Of a stretch of DNA of 64,000 nucleotides, positions 24,050-32,329 are shown in pieces. A model generated the notes under the pieces. The model was given only the letters and a program-made list of their open reading frames with translations. It had not been told where the DNA came from and made no database searches. The stretch comes from Poriferisodalis sp965208555 (GTDB lineage Bacteria > Actinomycetota > Acidimicrobiia > Acidimicrobiales > Poriferisodalaceae), in NCBI RefSeq assembly GCF_965208555.1, contig NZ_OZ242342.1:186001-250000 (forward strand). The letters run 5' to 3'. Position 1 is the first letter of the stretch, and each line of letters begins with the position of its first letter. The position numbers and the translations under genes are program-made.

Positions 24050-26263
24050 TCAGGCGAGGTCGAACCGGTCGAGGTCCATGACCTTTGTCCATGCGGCCAC
24101 AAAGTCGGCCACGAACTTGGCTTGGGCGTCGTCGGCGCCGTAGACCTCGGCGATCGCCCGCAGCTGCGAGTTGGAGCCGAAGACAAGGTCGACAGCGGTG
24201 GCTGTCCACTTGAGGTCGCCGGTGCCGCGGTCACGGCCTTCGTAGGTGTGCTCGGTGTCGGACACCTGCCACTCGGTGCCCATGTCGAGCAGGTTCACGA
24301 AGAAGTCGTTGGTCAGCGCTCCGGCACGATCGGTGAGCACGCCCAGCGACGAACCGCCGGTGTTGGCGCCGAGCACTCGCAGGCCGCCGACCAGCACCGT
24401 CATCTCCGGCGCCGTCAGCGACAGCAGGCTCGACCGATCCACCAGCATCACCTCTGGCCGGCGCTTGTCGGCGTCCCGCCAGTAGTTGCGGAACCCGTCA
24501 GCAGTGGGCTCGAGCACCGCGAAGGACTCTGCATCGGTCTGGTCTGCCGAGGCATCGGTGCGGCCCGGCGAGAATGGCACCACGATGTCGTGGCCGGCGG
24601 CGCGTGCCGCCTGCTCGACGCCAGCGCACCCGCCGAGGACGATCAGGTCTGCCATAGACACTCGCTTCGAGCCGTTCTGTGCACTGTTGAACGCTGCCTG
24701 GACTCCTTCGAGCGCCGTGAGCACGGCCGCCAGCTCGGCCGGGTCGTTGGCCTCCCAGCCGTTCTGCGGCGCAAGCCGGAGACGCGCGCCGTTGGCGCCA
24801 CCTCGCAGGTCGCTGTCGCGGAACGTGGACGCCGATGCCCAGGCCGCCTTCACCAGTTCGGAAACCGACAGACCCGATTCGAGAATCGCCGTCTTGAGCG
24901 CTGCGATGTCGGCGTCGTCGACCAGCTCGTGGTCGACTACGGGGACCGGGTCTTGCCAGATCAGCTGCTCGTCGGGGATTTCTGGCCCCAAGTAGCGCGA
25001 AACCGGTCCCATGTCGCGGTGGGTGAGCTTGAACCACGCCCGGGCGAATGCGTCCGCGAACTCGTCGGGATGCTCGAGGAACCGCCGCGAGATGGGCTCG
25101 TAGATGGGGTCCACCCGCAGCGACAGGTCGGTGGTGAGCATCACCGGCGCGTGGCGCTTGGACGGATCGTGCGGATCGGGAACGGTGCCTGCCGCATCGG
25201 GATCGGTCGGCACCCACTGGTAGGCGCCTGCGGGGCTCTGGGACAGTTCCCACTCGTAGCCGAACAGCACCTCGAAGAACGTGTTGTCCCACGTCACAGG
25301 CGTCGGCGTCCAGATGCCTTCGAGGCCGCTGGTGATCGAGTCGCCGGCCTTGCCGCTGCCGAACGTGCTCGTCCAGCCGAGGCCCTGCTCTTCGAGGCTT
25401 GCGCCTTCGGGTTCGGGGCCGACGTGGGCATCGCCATCAGCGGCGCCATGCGTCTTGCCGAAGGTGTGACCGCCGGCGATCAGTGCCACGGTCTCCTCGT
25501 CGTCCATGGCCATGCGGGCAAACGTCTCGCGGATGTCCCGTGCTGCTGCGAGCGGGTCAGGCGTGCCGTTCGGCCCCTCGGGATTCACATAGATCAGACC
25601 CATCTGCACGGCACCGAGCGGGTTGGCGAGGTCCCGGTCACCGCTGTAGCGCTCGTCGTCGAGCCACACGTTCTCGGGGCCCCAGTAGATGTCCTCCTCG
25701 GGCTCCCACACGTCCTCACGGCCCCCGCCGAAGCCGAAGGTCTTGAAGCCCATCGTCTCCAGCGCCACGTTGCCGGCCAGGATCATCAGGTCGGCCCAGG
25801 AGATCTTCCGGCCGTACTTCTGCTTGACGGGCCACAGCAGCCGGCGTGCCTTGTCGAGGTTGGCATTGTCGGGCCAGCTGTTGAGCGGCGCGAAGCGGTG
25901 GGTGCCCGAACCGCCGCCGCCCCGGCCATCGTGGATGCGGTAGGTGCCGGCGCTGTGCCATGCCATGCGGATCATCAGCGGCCCGTAGTGGCCGAAGTCG
26001 GCCGGCCACCAATCCTGCGAGTCGGTCATGACCTCGGCGAGGTCGGCCTTCACCGCAGCGAGATCGAGCGTCTTGAATTCAGCGGCGTAGTCGAAACCCT
26101 CGTCGGTCGGGTCGATCTTCGGCGAGTTCTTGTTGAGCGGGCGCAGGTTCAGCTGCTCGGGCCACCACTGCTGGTTCGCCAGCGAGCCCATGTTGGCCTG
26201 CTCGTGCAGCACTGGGCATCCGCCGGATGCCGGGGCTGATTCGGTTGCGGTCGTGTCGCTCAT
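24050..26263 (-). CDS. katG: Catalase-peroxidase
   Basis: A 737-residue bifunctional heme catalase-peroxidase. The distal triad is R99, W102 and H103 (MIRMAWHSAGT). The proximal histidine is in LIAGGHTFGKTHG, and the Tyr and Met of the Met-Tyr-Trp adduct are in GLIYVNPEGP and FARMAMDD. The second half is the usual non-heme duplicate domain. ATG 26263 follows an AAGGAG ribosome site and overlaps the TGA of fur by ATGA, so I prefer it to an in-frame ATG 48 bases upstream. It destroys H2O2 in the cytoplasm and is translationally coupled to its regulator, as in mycobacterial furA-katG. The downstream genes may be part of the same transcript. Confidence 0.97.
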   Translation of the reverse strand: MSDTTATESAPASGGCPVLHEQANMGSLANQQWWPEQLNLRPLNKNSPKIDPTDEGFDYAAEFKTLDLAAVKADLAEVMTDSQDWWPADFGHYGPLMIRMAWHSAGTYRIHDGRGGGGSGTHRFAPLNSWPDNANLDKARRLLWPVKQKYGRKISWADLMILAGNVALETMGFKTFGFGGGREDVWEPEEDIYWGPENVWLDDERYSGDRDLANPLGAVQMGLIYVNPEGPNGTPDPLAAARDIRETFARMAMDDEETVALIAGGHTFGKTHGAADGDAHVGPEPEGASLEEQGLGWTSTFGSGKAGDSITSGLEGIWTPTPVTWDNTFFEVLFGYEWELSQSPAGAYQWVPTDPDAAGTVPDPHDPSKRHAPVMLTTDLSLRVDPIYEPISRRFLEHPDEFADAFARAWFKLTHRDMGPVSRYLGPEIPDEQLIWQDPVPVVDHELVDDADIAALKTAILESGLSVSELVKAAWASASTFRDSDLRGGANGARLRLAPQNGWEANDPAELAAVLTALEGVQAAFNSAQNGSKRVSMADLIVLGGCAGVEQAARAAGHDIVVPFSPGRTDASADQTDAESFAVLEPTADGFRNYWRDADKRRPEVMLVDRSSLLSLTAPEMTVLVGGLRVLGANTGGSSLGVLTDRAGALTNDFFVNLLDMGTEWQVSDTEHTYEGRDRGTGDLKWTATAVDLVFGSNSQLRAIAEVYGADDAQAKFVADFVAAWTKVMDLDRFDLA

Positions 26264-26712
26264 GGCTGCTCCTTGGCTGTTCGGTGAGCTGTTGTCGGGA
26301 TTGCCTGGCATTCAGGACACATGCCCCAGTAGATGACCTCGGCCTCGTCGATCGTGAAGCCGTTGTCGTCGGCGGCCTCCAAGCAAGGCCGGTAGCCCAC
26401 GGCGCAGTCGACGTCGACCATCCGGCCGCAGCCCCGGCACACCAGGTGGTGGTGGTTGTCGTCGACCCGGTCCTCGTATCGGGCCGCCGACCGTGCCGGC
26501 TGGATGCGCCGGATCAGACCCTCTTCGGTCAACATGGCCAAGGCGTCGAATACTGCCTGTCTGGATACTGACCCGATACTGGCACGCACATCGTCGACCA
26601 GATCGTCAGCAGTCGCATGCGGCCGCGTCGCCACGGCGTCGAATACAGCCAGCCGCTGTGCGGTCACCTGTATCCCGCGGTCTCGCAAGAGCTGCACAGT
26701 GTCCTGGGACAT
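26260..26712 (-). CDS. furA: Fur-family regulator (FurA type) controlling katG
   Basis: A 150-residue Fur-family repressor. The winged-helix region covers residues 10-80, with SRQAVFDALAMLTEEGLI as recognition helix. The metal sites are seen in DNHHHLVCRGCG (C92, C95) and in MCPEC (C132, C135), the structural zinc cysteines. This Fur subgroup senses peroxide or iron and represses its own operon with katG in mycobacteria and streptomycetes. It overlaps katG by 4 bases. ATG 26712 lies 6 bases after the -10 box, so the mRNA is probably leaderless. Autoregulation through the inverted repeat in the promoter is inferred from its position. Confidence 0.94.
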   Translation of the reverse strand: MSQDTVQLLRDRGIQVTAQRLAVFDAVATRPHATADDLVDDVRASIGSVSRQAVFDALAMLTEEGLIRRIQPARSAARYEDRVDDNHHHLVCRGCGRMVDVDCAVGYRPCLEAADDNGFTIDEAEVIYWGMCPECQAIPTTAHRTAKEQP

Positions 26713-26718
26713 ATCTGC

Positions 26719-26752
26719 ATTCTATCTGATTTTAGACCTAATCCAAAATCAG
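26719..26752 (-). promoter_or_regulatory. furA-katG promoter with overlapping inverted-repeat operator
   Basis: Reading the minus strand, TTGGAT (26746-26741) is separated by 16 bases from TAGAAT (26724-26719), which ends 6 bases before the fur start codon. An 8-bp inverted repeat CTGATTTT...AAAATCAG (26726-26733 and 26745-26752) covers the -35 box and most of the spacer. The AT-rich character is exceptional in this region and fits a Fur-type operator that blocks polymerase. Operator identity is inferred. Confidence 0.65.
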
Positions 26753-26811
26753 TAATGCGCTTGAAACGCACGCCGTCATGACGGGCTCCCCGCACACTGC
26801 CGTCAAGCAGC

Positions 26812-26836
26812 GACATGTGCACTGCTGACTGGCCGC
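26812..26836 (+). repeat. 25-nt direct repeat, left copy, flanking the ABC export cassette
   Basis: Matches 31230-31254 at 22 of 25 positions in the same orientation; the shared core is CACTGCTGACTGGC. The two copies bracket the PadR/ABC cassette (26836-31193) exactly. They may be remains of insertion of the cassette or a shared regulatory element; no transposase is present. Confidence 0.6.
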
Positions 26837-27525
26837 TACGCGTCTCGAACGACGTTGAGCTCTACGACTCGGCCATCGAGCAAGCGAATCGAGCGGTCTG
26901 CGAAGGCAGCGGCGCGAACATCGTGAGTTGCCATGACGATGGTGCGGCCACCATCAGCGAGAGACCGCAGTAGCCCGACAATCTCATCGGATCGCACGCT
27001 GTCCAAGAACGATGTCGGCTCGTCGGCAAGGAGCAGATGCGGTTCGTTGTAGAGCGCCCGAGCAACAGCGACGCGCTGAGCCTCTCCAGTCGAGAGTCGC
27101 GAGGCGACGGTGTTGCCGCGGTCCGAGAGCTTGACCGCGTTAAGCAGTTCGGCGGCCCGGGCCCGACCTTCGGCCATCGTTCGGCCGTCGAGCAACAGTG
27201 AGATCGCCACGTTCTCCCACGTCGTCAGCGTCGGGACCAGTTCGACGATCGGTAAGACGACGCCGATCCTGCTGCGACGCAGCAGCGTTCGCTCGTTGTC
27301 GGTCAGAGTGGCGAGGTCGACGCCGCCGAAGCGGATCGTGCCCGCCGTCGGCGTGTCAAGACCGCCCAACAGATGGATCAGGGTGGATTTGCCACACCCA
27401 CTCGGCCCCTGGATGGCGACGAATTCGCCGGGAGCGATGCTGACCGACACATCATCAAGGGCGGTGACCATCCCGTCCGTGCCGAAGACTCGGGTGACTC
27501 CGACAGCCTCGACAACCGGCATCAC
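26836..27525 (-). CDS. ABC transporter ATP-binding protein (MacB/LolD-like)
   Basis: A 229-residue ATPase. Walker A GPSGCGKST is near residues 39-47, the ABC signature LSTGEAQR near 144, and Walker B LLLADEPTSFLD near 160-171, followed by the H-loop in ATHDVR. The type is the MacB/LolD-like family that drives FtsX-fold permeases. Its signature is LSTGE rather than LSGGE, a slight departure. It has no own permease adjacent; the only one is at 28797 on the other strand, where a second ATPase already exists. It starts within the stop codon of the PadR gene (ATGA overlap), so the regulator and ATPase are one unit. The two ATPases may serve the same permease. Confidence 0.92.
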   Translation of the reverse strand: MMPVVEAVGVTRVFGTDGMVTALDDVSVSIAPGEFVAIQGPSGCGKSTLIHLLGGLDTPTAGTIRFGGVDLATLTDNERTLLRRSRIGVVLPIVELVPTLTTWENVAISLLLDGRTMAEGRARAAELLNAVKLSDRGNTVASRLSTGEAQRVAVARALYNEPHLLLADEPTSFLDSVRSDEIVGLLRSLADGGRTIVMATHDVRAAAFADRSIRLLDGRVVELNVVRDA

Positions 27526-28046
27526 TGGGTGAGTGCACTTCGGAGCTCACCAAGCCGCTGGGCCGTGTGGTCCATCCAACGCAGGTCTGCCTCAAGGTGA
27601 AACAGGGCGTAGTCGAGCAACGCTCGGTCGTGCTCGTCAGCAATCTCCTTGGCTTTGGTGAGCTCCCGCATCCGGTCGGCATGCCGCTCGCGCTGTGCCT
27701 CGATGATCTGGCCCGCATCCCTTCCCGACAGCAATGCCAGCGTCACCTTCAGAAACAGTGCACTGTCGATGGGCGACTGGGCAGGCTCCGGTTCGCCATA
27801 CCAGCGCTCCAGGTCAGTGACACCCTCAGCGGTGATCGAGTACGTCTTGCGTTCGGGTCCCTGACCGGGAGCCGTCTCGGCAAGCTCGACGAGACCATCG
27901 CGCTCAAGCCGAGACAGTGTCGCGTAGATCTGACCGAACCGCAGCGGTCGCATCCCTGAGAACAAGGTGTCGTACGAGCGCTTCAGGTCGTAGCCATGTC
28001 GAGGAGTGACTTCCATGAACCCGAGGAGGGCGTGCTGCACGCTCAC
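27522..28046 (-). CDS. PadR-family transcriptional regulator
   Basis: A 174-residue PadR regulator with winged-helix N-terminus (HALLGFMEVTPRHGYDLK, then FGQIYATLSRLERDGLVEL) and a long C-terminal helical part typical of the Vir-type subgroup. I start at GTG 28046 because the family begins with a V-S-V-Q-H-A-L-L-like strand; an in-frame ATG at 28070 would add eight residues but overlaps a -10-like TATAGA. It is divergent from the ABC ATPase-permease operon at 28108 and co-transcribed with the ATPase at 26836. PadR repressors usually sense small hydrophobic compounds or drugs and control adjacent efflux pumps, so this system is probably an inducible exporter. Confidence 0.9.
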   Translation of the reverse strand: MSVQHALLGFMEVTPRHGYDLKRSYDTLFSGMRPLRFGQIYATLSRLERDGLVELAETAPGQGPERKTYSITAEGVTDLERWYGEPEPAQSPIDSALFLKVTLALLSGRDAGQIIEAQRERHADRMRELTKAKEIADEHDRALLDYALFHLEADLRWMDHTAQRLGELRSALTQ

Positions 28047-28074
28047 GACACGAGTGTGGCACAAGTTCATCGTC

Positions 28075-28105
28075 TATACACACGCACGGTATACACACAT
28101 AGAAT
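28075..28105 (+). promoter_or_regulatory. Divergent promoter region with repeated TATACACAC operator
   Basis: The 9-base sequence TATACACAC occurs twice in direct order, at 28075-28083 and 28090-28098, 15 bases apart, between the PadR gene and the ABC operon. A TAGAAT box at 28100-28105 could serve the plus-strand operon, and TATAGA on the minus strand (28078-28073) could serve PadR. Overlap with both -10 boxes suits a repressor site. PadR binding is inferred. Confidence 0.55.
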
Positions 28106-28107
28106 AG

Positions 28108-28800
28108 ATGCCGATGAACCTCCACGCCACGAACCTGAGACGTGTCCACCAACGCGGCTCCCACGACATCGTCGCCCTCGACGACGTGTCGCTCGACATC
28201 CGCCCGGGTGAGTTCCTCACCGTGACCGGACCCAGCGGCTCCGGCAAGTCAACGTTGCTCCACCTCCTCGGGCTCATCGACTCCCCCACGGCCGGGACGC
28301 TGCGCATCGACGGCGTCGACACCGCCACGCTGTCCGATGACGAGCGCTCTGGATTCCGCCGCCGCGTGTTCGGATTCGTGTTCCAGTCATTCCTGCTCTT
28401 GCCGGGCTTGTCCGCCTGGGAAAACGTCGCCACCGCCGAGTTGTTGGACGGACGGCCGCTTCGCACACAGCGCGCAAGGGCATTGGCGCTGCTCGACGAG
28501 GTCGGTCTGGCCGATCGGTGGGACCATCCGCCTGACGAATTGTCGGGCGGCGAACAGCAGCGCGTCGCCATCGCCCGCTCGCTCATGCCGGACCCCCAGG
28601 TGGTCTTCGCCGACGAGCCGACCGGGGCGCTCGATCAATCCAATTCAGCAAGCATCCTGTCGCTGCTGCGGAGCCTCACCGTCGACCGGGGGCGAAGCCT
28701 CGTGGTCGTTACTCATGAACCGGCCATAGCAACGAGCGCCGAAGCCAGGGTCCTCAACCTGCGTGACGGCCGCATCGCTGAGGGCCCGGTGCCCGCATGA
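28108..28800 (+). CDS. ABC transporter ATP-binding protein of exporter operon
   Basis: A 230-residue ATPase of the MacB/LolD type: Walker A GPSGSGKST near residues 42-50, Q-loop VFGFVFQSF, signature LSGGEQQR near 144, Walker B VVFADEPTGALD and H-loop VVTHEPA. Two starts are possible, ATG 28108 and ATG 28114; the second is 9 bases after the TAGAAT box and would fit a leaderless transcript. The stop overlaps the permease start by ATGA, so they form a translationally coupled ATPase-permease pair. Signal, substrate and direction fit an exporter of a lipid, peptide or drug. Confidence 0.93.
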   Translation: MPMNLHATNLRRVHQRGSHDIVALDDVSLDIRPGEFLTVTGPSGSGKSTLLHLLGLIDSPTAGTLRIDGVDTATLSDDERSGFRRRVFGFVFQSFLLLPGLSAWENVATAELLDGRPLRTQRARALALLDEVGLADRWDHPPDELSGGEQQRVAIARSLMPDPQVVFADEPTGALDQSNSASILSLLRSLTVDRGRSLVVVTHEPAIATSAEARVLNLRDGRIAEGPVPA

Positions 28801-31193
28801 GGTTGGACCGATTCCGACTGCTTCACCTTCGTCGCCTTCGGGATCACCGCATGCGCACGGCAGTATCGATCTTGGGGATCGCCTCGGGCGTCGGCCTCAT
28901 CGTTGGGATGTCGTCGCTGCTGACTTCTGCGACCGCAACGGCCGATGCCACGGTGGCGTTGCTCGGCGGAGCGCGATACGAAGTCACCGTTGCCTCCGCG
29001 GAGCTCGACGCTGCCCGAACGGCGATCGCCAACGTGGAGCAAGTCAGCGGCGTTCGCCGCTTCGTCGAAACACCCGTGATGGTCGGCGACGTACAGGCAT
29101 GGCTGCTCGCGCTGGAAGACGGTGACGGTCTCACGACTCGGCCTGCACAAGCGCTGGCCGCTACTACCGGCATCCGAACTGGGTCGGAGTTGCCGCCCTC
29201 AGGTCGTCACGTGTTCACCGGACCCGCGGGTGAATCCGCTGTCGGTGAGATCGCCGGCCGAGCCGACCCCAGCCTGCGAGACCGCTATGGCGGGCGCGTG
29301 GCAGTCGCCGACCTCGAGACAGCGCTCGGTCTCCGTGGACGCACCGGCACCGACACGTTGCTCGTCTACGGGCGGCCTGACCCGGCCGCCCTCGCGATCG
29401 CCGCAGGAGATGCGCACATCCGTGCGGCAGCCAACCGGGTCACCCAAGCCCGAAACACCATCGGCGTCTTGTTCACCCTGCTCTCGATCTTGGGAGCCAT
29501 GGGACTCGTTGTGGGGGGATTCCTCCTGTTCAACACGATGAACATGACCGTTCTCGACCGGCGCCACGAAATCGCTTCGCTGCGAGCGCTCGGTGGCAGC
29601 CGCCAAACGATCCTCAGCGGCGTGCTCGCCGAAGCCGCAGCGCTCGGGGCTGTGGGCTCTGCGCTTGGCCTGGTGCTGGGAGCGGCCATGGCTAGCTCCG
29701 TGATCGCCACGGTGCCCGACGCATTCGCCCGCGCCATCGGAACACCCCTGCAGACCTCGGTGCCAGCAACGCTGCTCGTCATCGCATGGTTTGTGGGCGT
29801 CGCCACTGCCATGGCATCAGCTGTCGTTCCGGCTCGGCGAGCGCTTCGCATCGAGCCGCTCGAAGCGCTCCGCCCCGAAGTGCGACCCGCTGAGCATCAT
29901 GTCGCCCGTCGTTGGTGGCTCATCGCTGTCGGCTGTCTTCTCCACGTGATCCCGAGTGGCCGGCTGGCGTTCGCGGCGTCCATGGCAGGGCTCCTGTGCA
30001 TCACCGCGGGCGCCGCGCCGTTCATCACGGGGATGGCGGTTCGCGTCGCTGGGAGACTTGGCGCGAGCGGTGAGCGCGCAGCCACGGCACTCAAACGATC
30101 CCCCCGGCGCGTGTGGGGCACAACTGCCGTGGTGATGGTCGCGGTCGCTATCGCCGTCACCACCACGGGCCTGGCAATCAACCTGCGCGACACCACCAAC
30201 GAGAACCTGTCCACGACTCTGTACAGCGACTTCTGGATCGGCACGACCGGCGGCGACAACATCGCCCTCGTTGGCCTGCCAACGGAATGGAAGCCCGAGT
30301 TGGAGTCCGTCGATGGCGTGCGCTCGATCGCCGCTAGCACTTGGATCCCGACCGAGTCAGGGCCCCACATCGTCGGTGTCCATGGCGTCTATGGAGATAG
30401 CGCGTACGCCTACTCGCGACTCGCCCCCGCAGACGCACGCTCGGCGATGGCCTCAGGAGATGGGGCCATCGTGATCAAGCAAACCGCGCTCACGTTCGGC
30501 TACGAAGTCGGCGACATCATCGACGTCCCGGGCGCGACGCCTGCCCTGCAACTGCCAATCGTCGCGATCACCGATGCAATCGCCCCGGGCAGCGGCGGCA
30601 TGATCAACATCTCCCACGATCTCTTCGCCGCTCACTACGGCAACGACAGCTTCGCCCGATATGAGATCCAACTGGAGACTGGCGCCGACCCGAATGCTGT
30701 CCGACAGCAACTCGACCAGATCACAGCGGGACACGGCGTGCAGATCTTCACTGGCGAGCAGTTCCTCGCAGATGCCCGCCAGTCTGCTGACCAGATCCTC
30801 GCCCTCATCGCAATGATGCTGCTGGTCATCGTCATTTGCGCCGCCATCGCGCTCCTCAACACACTGCTGGCGTCCACGCTTGAGCGCACCAACGAGTTCG
30901 CGGCGCTCAGAGCCATAGGCGCCACCAAACGGCGCATCGTCACCAGCGTCGCGGCCGAAGCACTTTCAATCGGCCTGACCGGAGCGCTGCTCGGCGCACT
31001 CGCCGGTTCTGCCTATCACGCCATTCTTGTGCGCACCCTGCGGGACATGACCGCGTTCGATGTCGACTACGCCTTCAGCCTCGTCGCCTTCGTCGCCGCC
31101 ATCACGACCGGGCTCGCCATCGCCGCAGCGGGCGCAGTTCTTCCCTGCCGCCGGGCGAACCGTCTCGACATCCTCACTGCACTCGCCCGCTGA
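28797..31193 (+). CDS. FtsX-type ABC permease with two FtsX domains
   Basis: A 798-residue membrane protein with an N-terminal anchor (residues about 20-45), a long extracytoplasmic segment, a first FtsX module of three or four membrane helices (about 225-355), another hydrophobic pair near 375-420, a second extracytoplasmic segment, and a final FtsX module (about 660-798). The motif LDRRHEIASLRALGGSR in the first module and ERTNEFAALRAIGATKRR in the second are the coupling helices that dock onto the ATPase. Such duplicated permeases work as a single chain in place of a dimer. It follows the ATPase with a 4-base overlap and is the last gene of the cassette. Confidence 0.93.
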   Translation: MRLDRFRLLHLRRLRDHRMRTAVSILGIASGVGLIVGMSSLLTSATATADATVALLGGARYEVTVASAELDAARTAIANVEQVSGVRRFVETPVMVGDVQAWLLALEDGDGLTTRPAQALAATTGIRTGSELPPSGRHVFTGPAGESAVGEIAGRADPSLRDRYGGRVAVADLETALGLRGRTGTDTLLVYGRPDPAALAIAAGDAHIRAAANRVTQARNTIGVLFTLLSILGAMGLVVGGFLLFNTMNMTVLDRRHEIASLRALGGSRQTILSGVLAEAAALGAVGSALGLVLGAAMASSVIATVPDAFARAIGTPLQTSVPATLLVIAWFVGVATAMASAVVPARRALRIEPLEALRPEVRPAEHHVARRWWLIAVGCLLHVIPSGRLAFAASMAGLLCITAGAAPFITGMAVRVAGRLGASGERAATALKRSPRRVWGTTAVVMVAVAIAVTTTGLAINLRDTTNENLSTTLYSDFWIGTTGGDNIALVGLPTEWKPELESVDGVRSIAASTWIPTESGPHIVGVHGVYGDSAYAYSRLAPADARSAMASGDGAIVIKQTALTFGYEVGDIIDVPGATPALQLPIVAITDAIAPGSGGMINISHDLFAAHYGNDSFARYEIQLETGADPNAVRQQLDQITAGHGVQIFTGEQFLADARQSADQILALIAMMLLVIVICAAIALLNTLLASTLERTNEFAALRAIGATKRRIVTSVAAEALSIGLTGALLGALAGSAYHAILVRTLRDMTAFDVDYAFSLVAFVAAITTGLAIAAAGAVLPCRRANRLDILTALAR

Positions 31194-31229
31194 GCTGCGG
31201 ACCGCGGCGCACTGCTCATCTGATGCGAC

Positions 31230-31254
31230 GACATGCACACTGCTGACTGGCTGC
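31230..31254 (+). repeat. 25-nt direct repeat, right copy, flanking the ABC export cassette
   Basis: Partner of 26812-26836, 22 of 25 positions identical and in the same orientation. It lies 36 bases after the permease stop and 18 bases before the DMSP-lyase-like gene, so it could also contain that gene's promoter. Confidence 0.6.
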
Positions 31255-31272
31255 GGCTGGGACAATGCACAA

Positions 31273-31872
31273 ATGTCCGGTGTCATCGATGAGCTGCTGC
31301 GGCGAATCGCTGAATTCCATCGCAGCCGTCCGGTCGTCCCCGAGTATCCGATGGTTGCCACGGTGCTCGACGCGCTCGACGAAGCCCGCAGCCCGGCCGT
31401 GGTCGAAGTTCGCCGCTTGCCTGTGCTGCGGCATCTCGACGCTGTCGAGCTCTCCGGCGACGACGCCGTCGATGCCGTGCTCGAAGAGTTTCTCTCGCTC
31501 GCACCGGCACTGCCGTGGATCCAGACCGCCGGCTACCGCGGCGTGCTGAGCCAGGAATTCCACGACAACTACGGCTACGTGCAATTGATCGGTCCCAACT
31601 CGATTGTCGAGCACCAATCGGTGCGAGTCGGCGTCGCGGTGTGGGGTCCGAACTTGCACTACCCCAGTCACCATCACGAGGCCGAAGAGCTGTACCACGT
31701 GCTTGCGGGCCAGCCGTCGTTCAGCAGCGAGGGTGTGTGTCGCATCACCAAGCCTGGCGATGCCGTGCATCACGAGCCCTGGCAGCCGCACCAGCAGGAT
31801 TTCGGCGCAACCCCGACGGTGCTCCTCTACTGCTGGGCGGGCGCCGTGGTGGCCGACGCCACGCTGACCTAA
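31273..31872 (+). CDS. Cupin of the dimethylsulfoniopropionate (DMSP) lyase family
   Basis: A 199-residue single-cupin protein starting at ATG 31273; the open frame extends upstream only into permease sequence. The metal site H133-x-H135-x3-E139-x-Y141 (HHHEAEELY) and the later H173 (WQPHQQ) match the DddQ/DddW/DddK pattern of two histidines, Glu and a distant His with a catalytic Tyr. The N-terminal helical region resembles the DMSP_lyase domain. These enzymes split DMSP into dimethyl sulfide and acrylate using a bound metal. No DMSP transporter or acrylate-handling gene is adjacent. Family membership is well supported, DMSP as true substrate is inference, since related cupins of this fold have other substrates. 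Confidence 0.82.
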   Translation: MSGVIDELLRRIAEFHRSRPVVPEYPMVATVLDALDEARSPAVVEVRRLPVLRHLDAVELSGDDAVDAVLEEFLSLAPALPWIQTAGYRGVLSQEFHDNYGYVQLIGPNSIVEHQSVRVGVAVWGPNLHYPSHHHEAEELYHVLAGQPSFSSEGVCRITKPGDAVHHEPWQPHQQDFGATPTVLLYCWAGAVVADATLT

Positions 31873-31885
31873 GGCGAATCCCGCC

Positions 31886-32329
31886 TCAGGCCTCGGCGAC
31901 TGCCTTGAGGTTCTCCAGCGACTGGGCGATGTTCTGCACCAGGAGGCTGTGGCGGTTCATCTTCTGGAAGAACTCCTGGTCGAGGATCGGCGAGTCGAAG
32001 CTCTCGGTGACCCGGCAACCCCCCTCAGTCGCGTCGATCTCATAGCGCCATAGCGTGCGGCGACCGTCCTGAGCAGGCACCTCAAAGGCCCATTCCCGAC
32101 CGGGTTCGGCTGCCACGACGACACAGCCGGCATCCCACTTCATGTCGCCGGCCTGGTTGTAGCCCCGGAACTTCGCGCCGACCTCAGGACCCGTCGAGCC
32201 GTCCTCCCACTCGGACTTGTAGCACTCAGGGCTGAACTCGCTGACACGAGACAGATCCGTCAAGATCCCGTACACGGTCTCTGCACTGGCCGCAATGTCG
32301 ATGCTGGTACTGGCGGCGGTCTCAACCAT
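31886..32329 (-). CDS. SRPBCC (START-like) family protein
   Basis: A 147-residue protein of the polyketide-cyclase/START-like helix-grip fold. The N-terminal strand TSIDIAASAETVYGILTDLSRVSEFSPE is typical, with W-rich beta strands in the middle and a long C-terminal helix. Members bind hydrophobic ligands such as polyketides, lipids or steroids or act as cyclases or dehydratases. The gene is convergent with the DMSP-lyase-type cupin, 13 bases apart. I cannot assign a ligand; no polyketide genes are near. Confidence 0.85.
   Translation of the reverse strand: MVETAASTSIDIAASAETVYGILTDLSRVSEFSPECYKSEWEDGSTGPEVGAKFRGYNQAGDMKWDAGCVVVAAEPGREWAFEVPAQDGRRTLWRYEIDATEGGCRVTESFDSPILDQEFFQKMNRHSLLVQNIAQSLENLKAVAEA

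Noticed and set aside
24029..26239. Plus-strand open frame of 736 codons opposite katG
   Set aside because: It mirrors katG codon structure and has no recognisable domain.
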